Positions 37,269-48,188 of a DNA stretch of 64,000 bases are shown here, piece by piece. Numbering within the stretch: position 1 is the stretch's first letter; each line of letters opens with the position of its first letter. The notes under the pieces are model-generated. The model ran no database searches. It saw nothing but the letters and a program-made list of their open reading frames with translations, and was not told where the DNA came from. The stretch comes from Jacaranda mimosifolia (taxonomy: Eukaryota > Streptophyta > Magnoliopsida > Lamiales > Bignoniaceae): contig CM032133.1 in the NCBI GenBank assembly GCA_018894105.1, forward strand, positions 18,862,501-18,926,500, given 5' to 3'. Position numbers and translations under genes: made by a program.

Positions 37269-38967
37269 GCAATAAGTTTAAATCGACCAAAGATTTAACT
37301 AGTATAAATAACTTTTTTTTATTGAAAAAACGGCAGGAAAGAGGTCACTAATGTAGCAACCATAATTTAACTTGCGTAGTCATAACAGTAACTAAGTACT
37401 TATTTTTGGATTCAAACATCCACATAGGCATATTTTTTAAGTAGAAATATACTATTCAACAGTTTTTGAAAAGAAGTTCAAATTCAATTCGGTGCAACAT
37501 TATTAAGAGATACAGGTAAAAAGCTATTTGAGACAATTTGATTCTTGTTACCTGGATGTTTATTTTCACTTATTTTATTTTATTTGCCTTACAAGGAGCA
37601 AAAAGCTACAAATTTTTTTTCTCTTTTTTTGTTTTGTTTTTTTTGCGGGGGGTGGTGGGGTTTGATTTCTATGATATTGCACATTTTTGTCAGTCCGTCA
37701 TAGGCTTCTGATGTCTTTTCCACTCCCACTAAGGTGATTTACCAAAAGTAGAAGTAGGCAGAGGCGAACATCTTTTATCACTCAATGACTCAAATCCACA
37801 CTCAGCTAAATGCCTCTTTTTGTTAAGCGGCCTGCGGGAAAGACATGCCTACCCTGCCCTCTCCACAGGTTCCATTTCCTCCTTCACCCCCAATGGCTAA
37901 ATATAAATAGAAGCTAATGTTTTCGTAATGAGATCAATCATCAAATATATTATTTATATATTGTCCATCGACATATATTAATAAAAACTTTTGTTCTAAA
38001 AATAAAATTTTGAAGGATATATGAACATAAGAAACTCATATGCAATCTTCATACTGACTTCTTAAGTTACAAAAGCATCATTAGTATGTATTTTATCTTA
38101 AATTAATTTTTATATAATATTAGCAATATATTCTTTAAAAATTACACTTGTTATAAAGTAAAATCACCTAAATTAAAACATCGTATTGAAAAAATTTACC
38201 TAATTAAACGGTCAATTTCGTTATGTTTGTAAGGCAAAGCACAAAACAAGCAAAAGAATATAATTTGAAATCTTTTAGGTTGATTACTCAATTGGATGGA
38301 TTAAATTAAAGCATTTCAAACATTTAAACTGGGAATGAACGTGTGAAACTTTAATTCACGTAAACTATGTGATCCACAATATTTGATTTGATCTCCAACA
38401 CAAAATTAGAATGACTAATGTTGAAAACGTACAATGTTTTTGTGAGCAAAAACGACAGGATATTATATATAGATCAATTACAGTAGTTAAGAGAAAAAAA
38501 ATTAAGAGTGAAAGCAATTAGTCAAAAGTAAATGAAAAAGCTAATAATAATAATAATCAGCCAACGATGGAAAGCTGAGAATCAAAGAAAGTAGCACAAG
38601 AAAAATAAAAAAGTAGTATTGGCTCTAAGCCTTGAACAACAAGCTTCCAAGTGGTGCATCAATCAATCCTCCTCTAATCTTCTGACTTACTTCTATGTAT
38701 TGTCCATGTCTGCAATGACTCCCCCACTCACGCATCATCGAACCATCAGTACCCATTGCACGCAAAGATAAAAGAAAGAAAAGGAAAAGGCAACAATCAT
38801 CACCCCCACAAAAGCCCCCCCGCCCCGCTTCCAATTTTCAACTTATATTACACCATTCAAGATTATATATATATATATATATATATTGCAAGAATTTTGA
38901 CAAAGATATAGCTTTGATTAATTTTCTTTGGGCTTTCTTCTTCCTTTAATTCCCTTTTCTTCAAGAA
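37269..38967 (+). promoter_or_regulatory. Upstream region of the GRAS gene
   Basis: This 1.7-kb stretch precedes the GRAS start codon. Two core promoter candidates are seen: CTAAATATAAATAG at about 37897-37910, and the TA run at about 38865-38886, some 85 bases before the ATG. The leader just before the ATG is pyrimidine-rich (GGGCTTTCTTCTTCC). I cannot tell which start is used or whether the leader is spliced. A T-rich then G-rich patch lies at 37610-37660. Confidence 0.35.
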
Positions 38968-40683
38968 ATGAAAGTACCCTTTCCTGCGAACAATCACAAC
39001 AACTCCTCGAAACAACTGCTGAATTGTACCATTAATACTACTACTACTACTACTACTACTCCGGCCACCCCCACCAGCAGCACCACCACCACCCCCAGCA
39101 GCCCCCCCTACGAGCCCAAATCTGTTCTTGAGCTCCGCGGAAGCCCAAGCCCGGTTGCTGATCAAAAGCTCACTTCCAATATTAGCAGTGCTAATTCTGA
39201 CATCTTGGCTGATCCTCTTCAACTGGAATATCAGGATGATCATTTGCTGATCAACCCTCAGTTGGACGACTGGGATTCTTTGATGAGAGAATTGGGTTTA
39301 CATGACGATAACACTTCTCCAGTTTCGAAGCCGTTTCCGCAACTTGATAATTCTCAGTCTGATGACGCTCAAGTTACTCAGAATCAGTATTCAAATATTA
39401 ATCTCCCAGAGTTCCCACCTGTTAGCGTTTGCTCCTTCGATTCAAGTCAGTTTGTGCCAACTGATTTCGGGCTTCTCCCTGATATCCCGATATACACTAC
39501 TGCACCTCTGAATCTTAATAGTAGTACCATTAATGCCTTTGAAGGGCTCTCCGGTGACTTGAATAGCGGCAACTGGAACGTGGGATTCAACTACGTTGAC
39601 GAGTTAATCCGACTCGCCGAGTGTTTTGAGACCAACTCATTCCAAATCGGGCATGTGATATTGACACGGCTCAATCAACGCTTGAGGTCTCCAAGTGGGA
39701 AACCCCTCCAGAGAGTTGCCTTCTATTTCAAGGAAGCTCTTCAGTCGCTACTCACTGTGTCAACTCGTCCCGCTCACCACCCTGCGAGTACTTCTGAGAT
39801 CATTCAAACCATCAAAGCCCAGAAAATATTCTCGAGCATCTCTCCAATTCCCATGTTCTCCAGCTTCACGGCTAACCAAGCCGTGCTCGAAGCCATAGAC
39901 GGCTCCATGCATGTTCACGTCATCGACTTCAATATCGGCCTCGGCGGCCACTGGGCTTCCTTCATGAAAGAGCTTGCCGATAAGGCCGAATCGCGTAAAG
40001 CTGCGGCGCCGGTGCTCCGAATATCGGCTCTAGTTCCTGAGGAGTACGCGGCAGAGTCCAGGCTGATCAGAGAGAACTTAACTCAGTTCGCTCGGGAGCT
40101 GAATATTAGGTTTGATATCGACTTTGTCTTGATACGAACCTTTGAATATTTATCTTTCAAAGCTATCAAATTCATGGACGGTGAAAAAGTAGCAGTTCTT
40201 CTATCTCCGGCGATATTCCGGCACGTCGGGACGGGGTTCGTGAACGATCTCCGGCGAATATCTCCACACGTGGTGGTGCACGCGGACATCGAAGGGCAGA
40301 TGGAGTACTTCGGGACATCGTCCTATCGGCAGACTGTGACTGATGGCCTGGAGTTTTATTCCACGCTCTTGGAATCTTTGGAAGCTGCTAATTATAACGT
40401 CGCCGGCAACGGTGATTGGATGAGAAGCATTGAGACATTCGTGCTGTATCCAAATATTCTGGAGGTGGTGGAGGCTGCCGGCCGGCGGGGGACGGCGTGG
40501 AGGGAGGCGCTTGTGGCAGCGGGGTTGAGGCAGGTGGGGCTGAGCCAATTTGCTGACTTTCAGGCAGAGTGTTTACTTAGGAGAGTGCAAGTCAGAGGAT
40601 TCCACGTTGTCAAACGACAGGCGGAGATGCTGCTTTGCTGGCATGATCGGCCACTTGTCGCCACGTCAGCGTGGAGGTATTAG
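38968..40683 (+). CDS. HAM: GRAS transcription factor, HAIRY MERISTEM (SCL6/22/27-like) type
   Basis: This intact single-exon ORF encodes 571 residues. The N-terminal ~200 residues are low-complexity, with a Thr run at 24-31 and the family-typical YEPKSVLELRGSPSP at 48-62. The GRAS domain then follows: leucine-rich region 1 from about 209 (YVDELIRLAECFE), the VHIID-type motif VHVIDFNIGLGGHW at 316-329, a second leucine-rich region, a PFYRE-type region, and the C-terminal SAW region ending WHDRPLVATSAW at 558-569. Length and layout fit the HAM group, nuclear regulators that keep shoot meristems undifferentiated. The miR170/171 site at 39657-39677 is the group's hallmark and is the likely post-transcriptional control. 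The ATG follows a TTCAAGAA leader with no in-frame upstream ATG seen. The neighbour at about 48-57 kb is convergent, with a copia element between. Confidence 0.93.
   Translation: MKVPFPANNHNNSSKQLLNCTINTTTTTTTTPATPTSSTTTTPSSPPYEPKSVLELRGSPSPVADQKLTSNISSANSDILADPLQLEYQDDHLLINPQLDDWDSLMRELGLHDDNTSPVSKPFPQLDNSQSDDAQVTQNQYSNINLPEFPPVSVCSFDSSQFVPTDFGLLPDIPIYTTAPLNLNSSTINAFEGLSGDLNSGNWNVGFNYVDELIRLAECFETNSFQIGHVILTRLNQRLRSPSGKPLQRVAFYFKEALQSLLTVSTRPAHHPASTSEIIQTIKAQKIFSSISPIPMFSSFTANQAVLEAIDGSMHVHVIDFNIGLGGHWASFMKELADKAESRKAAAPVLRISALVPEEYAAESRLIRENLTQFARELNIRFDIDFVLIRTFEYLSFKAIKFMDGEKVAVLLSPAIFRHVGTGFVNDLRRISPHVVVHADIEGQMEYFGTSSYRQTVTDGLEFYSTLLESLEAANYNVAGNGDWMRSIETFVLYPNILEVVEAAGRRGTAWREALVAAGLRQVGLSQFADFQAECLLRRVQVRGFHVVKRQAEMLLCWHDRPLVATSAWRY
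39037..39060 (+). repeat. In-frame (ACT)n repeat coding for threonine
   Basis: Eight ACT triplets encode a Thr run in the variable N-terminal part of the GRAS protein. A CAC/AGC-rich stretch follows. Triplet repeats here can change length without breaking the frame. Confidence 0.9.
39657..39677 (+). promoter_or_regulatory. miR170/miR171 target site in the GRAS coding sequence
   Basis: The 21-base site starts GATATTGACACGG and ends CTCAATCA. From memory of Arabidopsis miR170 (TGATTGAGCCGTG...), it is complementary at every position. Against miR171a it differs at two positions (GACAC instead of GGCGC). It encodes ILTRLNQ at residues 231-237, the conserved place in HAM genes. Cleavage would be expected between positions 10 and 11 counted from the miRNA 5' end. 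Confidence 0.88.
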
Positions 40684-41902
40684 TGAAGAGAATTAAAGGG
40701 GAAGATTAAAGCCTGTAATGGTGATTAACTTTGGTAATTAATGAAGTTAGGGGTTAGGGATGAAGCGCGTATTTTATCCTGGCCTGTTTATGGTTAATCT
40801 GTAGTTTATGTTGATGTTTAATTATATCTGGATAATGAATTAATTAGCTTTACGTACGTTTTATCCATTCTTCGGTATTACACTTAGTCTTGATTATTTC
40901 ACTTTGTAATCCATAAGGTTCCATTTGGAACTTAGAATTTAGATTTCATGCATCACATTTTTTCAAAAATAAAAACAGATGTGAATTATAGACGTGCTGA
41001 TTAACAAAAGTTTCTGTTACTTCTATTTATTCAATTTTTTCTTTTATTCAAATAAAATAGGGAATGGTGTGTTTTTTGGATTTTGCTATAACTTATAGTC
41101 CAAAAATTATACTAATATAATGTACCAAAGTCATCTTAAAGGTTCCAAGATCAAATTCAAAGATCCCAATACATACGAACATAACATGTTATTAGTTAAT
41201 TGTTCAAATAACACTGCTATCATGACTTGTATATGAGGTTTCGATTCAATTTTGAACGAGCCTATGTGCATGAGTGCTTAAAAAAGAAAGAAGAAAAAGC
41301 CACAGATCAATTGACTGAATTAAATCAACTTATACTTATATGTGTGAGATTCGAGATTCAAATTCGAAATATTTTAAATGTTTATGTATATCTAAATAAA
41401 ATATATATACACATATAAATGAAATACATAAAACAGGATCTATGTAATAGTCTGTCAAAGAAGATTTTATTTGAATAGTAAAATTGGAAGAAAAAAAAAG
41501 AGATTTTAGTTTTTATTCTCCCCATAAGTGTGGATTTTTTTGGCTTTCATATCACACCTTCTCTTTGGATGCATGCGCTGATTATATTTATTTATTGTTT
41601 ATAGTGTTTATAGATACTTGAATTTTTATTATTAAGAATAATTGAATTTGAAATTGAAAGGGATTGAGAGTTGAAAATAATTTTAATCAGACCTCGTGGG
41701 GAGAGAGAACGAAATCAACTTGACAGGATTTCTAAGTAATCTAGTTATAATTCTTGATCGTTACCAAAAATAAAAAAAAAACCCCCAAAAAAAAAAGAAG
41801 AGAAGAAAAAAGGGAGAAAACTAGTAGGTTTAATTTTATTCAAAAACTTCAGAAGTTGTAAAATCTTAACCAAAAAATAAAAATAGAAAATAAAAAGTCA
41901 TG
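40684..41902. other. 3' flank of the GRAS gene
   Basis: The stretch after the stop codon holds the probable 3' UTR. GATAATGAATTAATTAGC near 40832 and TTTGTAATCC near 40904 are weak polyadenylation candidates. No further gene is visible. The last two bases before the copia LTR belong to its target duplication. Confidence 0.5.
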
Positions 41903-42226
41903 TGTTGTAAAATAATGCCAAGATAATTAAACTTGACTGATGAAAATATGAAATATAATAAAAGAGAATAAGACAAAGAGATATAAGTAGGAATTCAATA
42001 AGCCTTTTGATTAGCTTCTGATAAGTTTTTGTATTTCTTACTTACAAATGAGGTTCCAAAACCATCAATTTATAGAGTTACAAAATGGGGAATTCATAAA
42101 TGATCATAAATTGAATCACATAGTTCAACAAATTTTATTTATGAATTACGAAGATCAAGGAATTTAAGGGGGATGAATGTGAGTTGAGAATGTAAATGGA
42201 CATCCACAATTAATATATTCATAACA
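41903..42226 (-). repeat. 3' LTR of the copia element
   Basis: TGTTGTAAAATAATGCC ... ATATATTCATAACA. Six of the eight differences from the other LTR are transitions; this copy has the A or T state at seven of the eight. Confidence 0.95.
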
Positions 42227-42237
42227 CTCCCCCTTGG
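42227..42237 (-). other. Polypurine tract of the copia element
   Basis: Minus strand CCAAGGGGGAG lies directly before the 3' LTR. Confidence 0.8.
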
Positions 42238-42351
42238 ATGTCCATTACACAGAGAATAGGCCTCGTTAAAACCTTACTAAGAAAAAACCCAGTGGGAAAA
42301 AAACTTAGTGGAGGAAAAAGAGTACACTATTCAAAGTGTTTAATCAAATAC

Positions 42352-43161
42352 TCACTCCCCCTGATTAGAAGACTTACAGAGATCTTTAAGTCGACGCATC
42401 CCAATTCCTTTTACCAATTTCTCAAATGTTGCGGTCGGTAGAGCCTTGGTAAATAAATCTGCAAGATTTTCACTTGATTGGATTTGTTGCACATCAATTT
42501 CACCATTCTTTTGAAGATCGTGTGTAAAAAAGAATTTTGGTGAAATATGTTTGGTTCTATCACCCTTGATGTATCCACCTTTTAATTGAGCTATGCAAGC
42601 AGCATTGTCTTCAAATAAAACTGTAGGAGTGTCTTCCTTAGAGGATAACCCACAATTCTTCTGGATGTAGTGACTAATTGACCTTAACCAAACACATTCT
42701 CGGCTTGCTTCATGAATTGCTATAATCTTAGCATGATTTGAAGAAGTAGCGGTGATAGATTGTTTTGTAGACCTCCATGATATAGCAGTACTACCACAAG
42801 TGAATAAATATCCCGTTTGAGACCGTGCTTTGTGTGGATCAGAAAAATATCCAGCATCAGCATATCCAATCAGCTCTGGAGTAGATTTATTAGAATATAA
42901 TAATCCAAGATCAATTGTTCCTTGGAGATAACGAAGAATATGTTTAACACCATTCCAATGTCGTCGAGTAGGAGAAGAACTGAATCTTGCTAAGACATTC
43001 ACAGCAAATGATATATCAAGTCTTGTACAATTAGCAAGATACATTAGTGCCCCCAATCGCACTAAGATATGGTACTTCAGGACCAAGAAATTCTTCATTT
43101 TCCTCTCGTGGACGAAAAGGATCTTTGTTAACATCAAGCGATCTGACAACCATTGGCGCAC
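42352..43161 (-). pseudogene. Copia RT end and RNase H, shifted frame
   Basis: This 269-residue ORF has the RT end (ALMYLANCTRLDISFAVNVL, RHWNGVKHILRYLQGT) and the copia RNase H: GYADAGYFSDPHKARSQTGY, AISWRSTKQ, then the C-terminal ENLADLFTKALP. At the second acidic position, where relatives read NHAEI, it has NHAKI (Lys for Glu). The first ~35 residues of the ORF are out-of-frame read-in from the preceding block. The true junction is a run of Gs near 43047-43052. Confidence 0.85.
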
Positions 43162-44059
43162 TTAATGGATGTGCTTTATCCATATGGAATCGCTTCAAAA
43201 TTTTAGCAGTATAACTTGATTGATGAACAAATATCCCATCTTCCAGATGTTCAATTTGCAAACCAAGACAAAATTTTGTTTGTCCCAAATCCTTGATTTC
43301 AAATTCTTTCTTTAAAAGTTCAACTGCTTTGGAAATCTCTTCTGGAGTTCCAATAAGATTCAAATCATCAACATAAACTGCAATGATCACGAAATGTTGT
43401 CCATTTTTCCTGATAAAAACGCATGGACATATTGAACTATTTATATAGCCTTCTTTAATCAAACTTTCACTTAGGCAATTACACCACATTCGTCCAGATT
43501 GTTTTAAGCCATATAAAGACCTTTCTAGTTTGATGGAGTAAATTTCTCGAGAATTTGAACTATATGCTTCAGGCATTTTAAATCCTTTAGGGATTTTCAT
43601 GTATATATCGTTGTCCAATGTTCCGTATAGATAAGCAGTAACTACATCCATCAAACGCATTTCAAGTTTTTCATGCATTGCCAAGGTCACAAGATATCGC
43701 AACGTAATCATATCCACTATAGGTGAATATATTTCATCATAATCAAGACCTGGCCTTTGCGAAAACCCTTGTGCTACAAGTCGTGCTTTATATCGCACAA
43801 TTTCATTTTTCTCATTTCGTTTTCGCACAAAAACCCATTTATATCCTACGGGTTTTATCCCATCAGGAGTTTGGACTACAGGTCCAAAAACTTTACGTTT
43901 AGAGAGTGAATCCAATTCAGATTGAATTGCAACTCTCCATTTTGGCCAATCACTTCTGTGCCGACATTCCTTAACCGGTTTAGGTTCTGGATCCTCAATT
44001 TCTTCCATAATTTCAAATGCTACATTATATGCAAAAATATCATCAATAATCGTTTCCAC
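43031..44059 (-). pseudogene. Copia reverse transcriptase
   Basis: This 342-residue block carries the copia RT pattern: DWPKWRVAIQSELDSL at the start, GYKWVFVRKRNEKNEIVRYK, ARLVAQGFSQRPGLDYDEIY, then the catalytic AVYVDDLNLIG and KEFEIKDLGQTKFCLGLQIE. Both catalytic Asp residues of YVDD are present. The block is open upstream up to the in-frame stop at 44117-44119. Its 3' end runs out of frame after VPYLSAIGG, next to a G run, so the RNase H continues in another frame. Confidence 0.9.
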
Positions 44060-44116
44060 TCGGTTCCAACATTTCCTGGTATTGACAAAATTTATAGAAG
44101 TTTCATTTATATGATC

Positions 44117-44449
44117 TTAAGGATCTTGAAACTTGTGCTCTTCAGGAGCTAGATTTTGTTTTCCAGGAACTTGACTTTTGTCACCAGGGATCTCATGGAG
44201 ATCTTTATTCAGTTCTTTCAATTGAACATTTTGATCAATAGATCCTTTTTTCTTACGCGGATTTTTATCTTTGGAACCAAGAGGTCTTCCACGCTTCAGG
44301 CGTGCTTTAAGTTCATTTGCAGTAGCATTTGTAGATTGTCCTACAGGGACATCTATCTTAATTGGCACATTTTCTGCAGGAATATGTGATTTTGTAACTC
44401 TTCTAGAGTCGGAAAATGCATCAGGCAATTGATTTGCAATTCTTTGCAA
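44117..44449 (-). pseudogene. Copia integrase-RT linker
   Basis: This in-frame piece between the stops at 44462-44464 and 44117-44119 contains a Lys/Arg-rich stretch (RLKRGRPLGSKDKNPRKKKG), typical of the variable segment between integrase and RT in copia polyproteins. It has no catalytic function of its own. Confidence 0.8.
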
Positions 44450-44461
44450 ATGTATTATTCT

Positions 44462-45904
44462 CTAAACTTCAAGTTCACAAGATTTTGTATGAGGATCAAG
44501 AAATTCAAGTGATGAATTATTCCACATGATTTCCTTTTTCGGTTGATCATTTCCTCCCCCTAATGTTGGGAAATTAGACTCATCAAAATGACAATCTGCA
44601 AATTTTGCAGTAAATACATCACCTGTTAAGGGTTCAAGATATCGAATGATAGAAGGCGAATCATACCCAATATATATTCCCAATCTTCTCTGAGGTCCCA
44701 TTTTAGTGCGTTGTGGTGTCTCTACAGGGACATAAACTGCACATCCAAAAATTCTCAAATGGGATATATTTGGCTCAAAACCAAAGGCCAACTGTAGAGA
44801 GGAGCAGGTATGATAATTTGTCGGCCTTAATCGAATAAGTGTTGCTGCATGTAAAATAGCATGTCCCCAAGCAGATATAGGGAGTTTGGTTCTCATTAAC
44901 AATGGTCTAGCAATTAATTGCAAGCGTTTGATCAATGATTCAGCTAAACCATTTTGTGTGTGAACATAAGCTACAGGATGTTCAACACCAATACTGATTG
45001 ACATGCAATAGTCATCAAAAGCACGAGACGAATATTCACCAACATTATCTAATCGGATTTTCTTTATTGGGTATTCTGGAAACTGTGCTCTTAATTTGAT
45101 AATTTGAGCAAGTAATCTCGCAAACACCAGGTTGCGAGTTGATAACAAACAAACATGTGACCACCTTGTAGATGCATCAATTAACACCATAAAATATCTA
45201 AAAGGTCCACATGTTGGATGAATAGGTCCACATATGTCACCGTGGATCCTTTCCAGAAATCCTGGGGATTCAGCCCCCACTTTAATTGGTGAAGATCTCG
45301 TGATAAATTTTCCTTGAGAACAAGCAACACATGTAAATTCATTTGGTTTCAATACCTTTTGATTCTTCAAAGAATGGCCATGTGAATTTTCAATTATTCT
45401 TCTCATCATTATTGACCCAGGATGCCCTAGACGATCATGCCAAATTATAAAATCTTTGGAATCAGTAAACTTCTGGTTTACTAAATGATACATCTCAATT
45501 GCATAAATCTTGGTGCAATATAGGCCAGATGAAAGAGAGGGGAATTTTTCTACCACATGTTGGTTCTTAGTAATGCACAAATATTCAACATTCGAGTCAT
45601 TCATAGTCTCAATATGATATCCATTTCTGCGGATATCTTTAAAACTTAACAAATTTTTTCGGGACTTAGAAGAAAATAGTGCATTATCTATAACCAATTT
45701 TGTTCCTTTAGGGAGCCATATATTTGCTCTACCGGAGCCTTCAATTAATTTTGCACTACCACTTATGGTATTAACATTTGTTTCTCCCAACTTCAGGTGG
45801 GAAAAATAATTCATATCTTTTAGTATTGTATGGGTAGTACCACTATCAATAAGGCATACATCTTTTTCCCCATTTGTCAATTCCAAATATTTGGCAATTT
45901 CCAT
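44462..45904 (-). pseudogene. Copia protease, pre-integrase and integrase
   Basis: This 480-residue ORF opens with the protease active site LIDSGTTHTIL (residues 19-29). A pre-integrase zinc region follows (IWHDRLGHPGSIMMRRII and CVACSQGKF). The integrase core comes next: RIHGDICGPIHP with the first Asp, IRLDNVGEY with the second, and HTQNGLAESLIKRL with the third acidic residue. The catalytic residues appear intact. The upstream gag ends in the same frame about 150 bases earlier. The ORF ends at a TAG with clear in-frame continuation beyond. Confidence 0.92.
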
Positions 45905-46054
45905 ATCTTCTTCAGGAAGATAAATGAAAAGATAATTAAAAACTGTATTTCATAACAAAAGTACCAAAAATTAAAAGTACATCACTTAAATGAAAATAAA
46001 AATATAATAAGAGACTGAAAAACAAACTTTTAGATAATAAATCTAACTAGAGAT

Positions 46055-47104
46055 CTAGTTATTTTGAACGTTACCAATCAAATGGTCAATTTTTCCTTCT
46101 AGGTCTTCAAAGAAATCAGCCACATCAAGATGAGCTATATCAATATCATTAGCATCATTATCAAAATCATCAATTGAATTAGTGAAATTCACCTCAACAC
46201 TTTTATTTTGCTTTTTCAATGATGCTTGATATAGTTCAACAAGATGCTTTGGGGTTCTACAAATACGAGACCAATGTCCTTTAGCACCGCACCGAAAACA
46301 AGAATTATCAGAATCCTTCGAGGATTTCTCAAGTCTTTTCTCATGAAAATCTTCCTTCTTCTGGAGGACTTCCTTGCCTTTATGATAAAATGACCCACGG
46401 TTACCATTGTTGTAATTTCGATAGTTGTGTCGGCCACGACCATGGCTACGACCATGGCCACGACTACGACCATGAGTGCGACCAGAATTAGAAAAATTAG
46501 TTGCATTCACTTCAGGGAATGGACTAGAGCCAGTTGGTCGGCTCTCATGATTTTTCATCAATAGTTCATTATTTTGTTCAGCTACAAGAAGACATGAGAT
46601 CAATTCAGAATATTTTTTAAATCCCTTCTCTCGATATTGCTACTGCAGGAGCAAATTCGATGCATGGAAGGTAGAGAAAGTTTTCTCTAACATATCTTCA
46701 TCGAAAATATTTTCCCCACATAATTTCAATTGGGATGTGATCTTAAACATAGCAGAGTTATACTCGCTTATTGATTTGAAATCTTGTAGCCGCAAATGTA
46801 ACCAATCATATCGGGCCTTAGGAAGAACAACCAACTTCAGGTGGTCATATATTTCCTTCAAATTTTTCCATAGATCTACAGGATCTTTAACTGTGAGATA
46901 TTCAATTTTCAAACTCTCATCAAGATGATGACGAAGAAAAATCATTGCTTTTGCACGGTTTTGGACAGTAGCCTCATTTTTCTCCACAATTGTGTTTACG
47001 AGACCCATAGCATTAAGATGCATTTCAACATCAACAACCCATGATAGATAATTCTTTCCAGAAATGTCAAGAGGTACAAATTCAAATTTAGTCAGATTAG
47101 TCAT
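46055..47104 (-). pseudogene. Copia gag with zinc knuckle, one in-frame stop
   Basis: The ORF at 47104-46640 has the UBN2-type copia gag (YLSWVVDVEMHLNAMGL, VDLWKNLKEIYDH, DWLHLRLQDFKSISEYNSAM). After a single TAG at 46642-46640 the same frame continues to 46055. That part has a Gly/Arg/His-rich stretch and the CX2CX4HX4C zinc knuckle CFRCGAKGHWSRIC at about 46300-46259. The start ATG at 47104 lies about 85 bases after the primer site. The reading region ends NVQNN, then a stop. Confidence 0.9.
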
Positions 47105-47190
47105 AAGGAAAGAAATAAACAGCCTTACCTTAATATTATCTTGAATTGCTTAAACAACAGGGTCTTCAACTTTTACTATATTTCACGAAG

Positions 47191-47210
47191 GTAGAGTCGT
47201 GCTGATAACA
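47191..47210 (-). other. Primer binding site region of the copia element
   Basis: Minus strand TGTTATCAGCACGACTC follows the 5' LTR directly. It is close to the TGGTATCAGAGC site that pairs with initiator Met tRNA in many copia elements. Confidence 0.75.
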
Positions 47211-47534
47211 TGTTGTAAAATAATGCCAAGATAATTAAACTTGACTGATGAAAATATGAAATATAATAAAAGAGAACAAGACAAAGAGATATAGGTAGGA
47301 ATTCAATAAGCCTTTTGATTAGCTTCTGATAAGTTTTTGTATTTCTTACTTACAAATGAGGTTCCAAAACCCTCAATTTATAGAGTTACAAAATGGGGGA
47401 TTCATAAATGACCATAAATTGAATCACATAGTTCAACAAATTTTATTTATGAATTACGAAGATCAAGGAATTCAAGGGGGATGAATGTGAGTTGAGAATG
47501 TCAATGGACATCCACAATTAATATATTTATAACA
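47211..47534 (-). repeat. 5' LTR of the copia element
   Basis: Same TGTTGTAAAATAATGCC...ATAACA unit as 41903-42226. The TCATG duplication follows at 47535-47539. Confidence 0.95.
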
Positions 47535-48188
47535 TCATGGAATTAATTGAGTAATATAGTGTTGACTCATGTCAACTCGCTTTCTATATCACTTAGTAGT
47601 CTTCTTCATTTGTGAGCCTGACAACCTACAAATCAGACCACCACGTACTACCATGTGCCTAATTATACAACCCTGTCTGAATTGTGCATTGCGTTATAAG
47701 ATTTTTAAGAATTACCAAACACAAATTAACATCATAGATTCCAATTAAATTTTTGAGTTAAAAATAAGGTGGACTTGGTCGGATTGATACCATTTGTACT
47801 AACCAAATATATAGTCAATACGCGACAAAAATATGTCATCCCTGCTAAACGAATTATAGATTCCATTAGGAAGGCAAAAATTTCTTTATTAAGTGTAGCT
47901 TGGCATAGAATAATGAAGAAGAATACAATTGAAACACCACAGAAAAGCAAGACAGACAATCTCTCAATCATTAACTTTTACACCAAAAACCATAGAATCA
48001 GATCCTTAACACTGTTAGACTAAGATAATAGATTAAATACACTACTAAAAGGGGGTTAACTAAGTGGTGGGTATTGATTAGTAGGCACAACAATCATTCT
48101 TTGCTCCATACAAGTAGAAAACAAATTTCTGTCAATTCTCTGACATTAAATCTAGTATTATTATCTAGAGCAATCTTCTAACATTTAC
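47535..48188 (-). other. 3' end region of the bZIP gene (last exon and 3' UTR, not fully resolved)
   Basis: The last recognised coding exon ends at 48189 with a split codon, so at least one more exon must lie here. Candidate minus-strand acceptors are TTTAATGTCAG near 48142, GAATTGACAG near 48132 and TAGTCTAACAG near 48010; each gives a short tail before a stop. TTTATT at 47885-47890 is AATAAA on the minus strand and is a possible poly(A) signal. The copia element begins directly downstream. Confidence 0.5.

Larger units (their letters stand above)
41903..47534 (-). mobile_element. Nearly complete Ty1/copia retrotransposon
   Basis: Two 324-bp LTRs (41903-42226 and 47211-47534) differ at 8 positions by eye. 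The element is flanked by the 5-bp duplication TCATG (41898-41902 and 47535-47539). Inside, on the minus strand, are the primer site, gag, protease, integrase, RT, RNase H and polypurine tract in copia order. Total length is 5632 bp. All main reading blocks are in one frame until a frameshift near the RT/RNase H border. In-frame stops at 46640-46642, 44462-44464 and 44117-44119 show that it is no longer autonomous. The close LTR match suggests a fairly recent insertion. Confidence 0.95.

Noticed and set aside
40201..40548. 115-residue minus-strand ORF within the GRAS gene
   Set aside because: It is a shadow of the GRAS reading frame in GC-rich codons.
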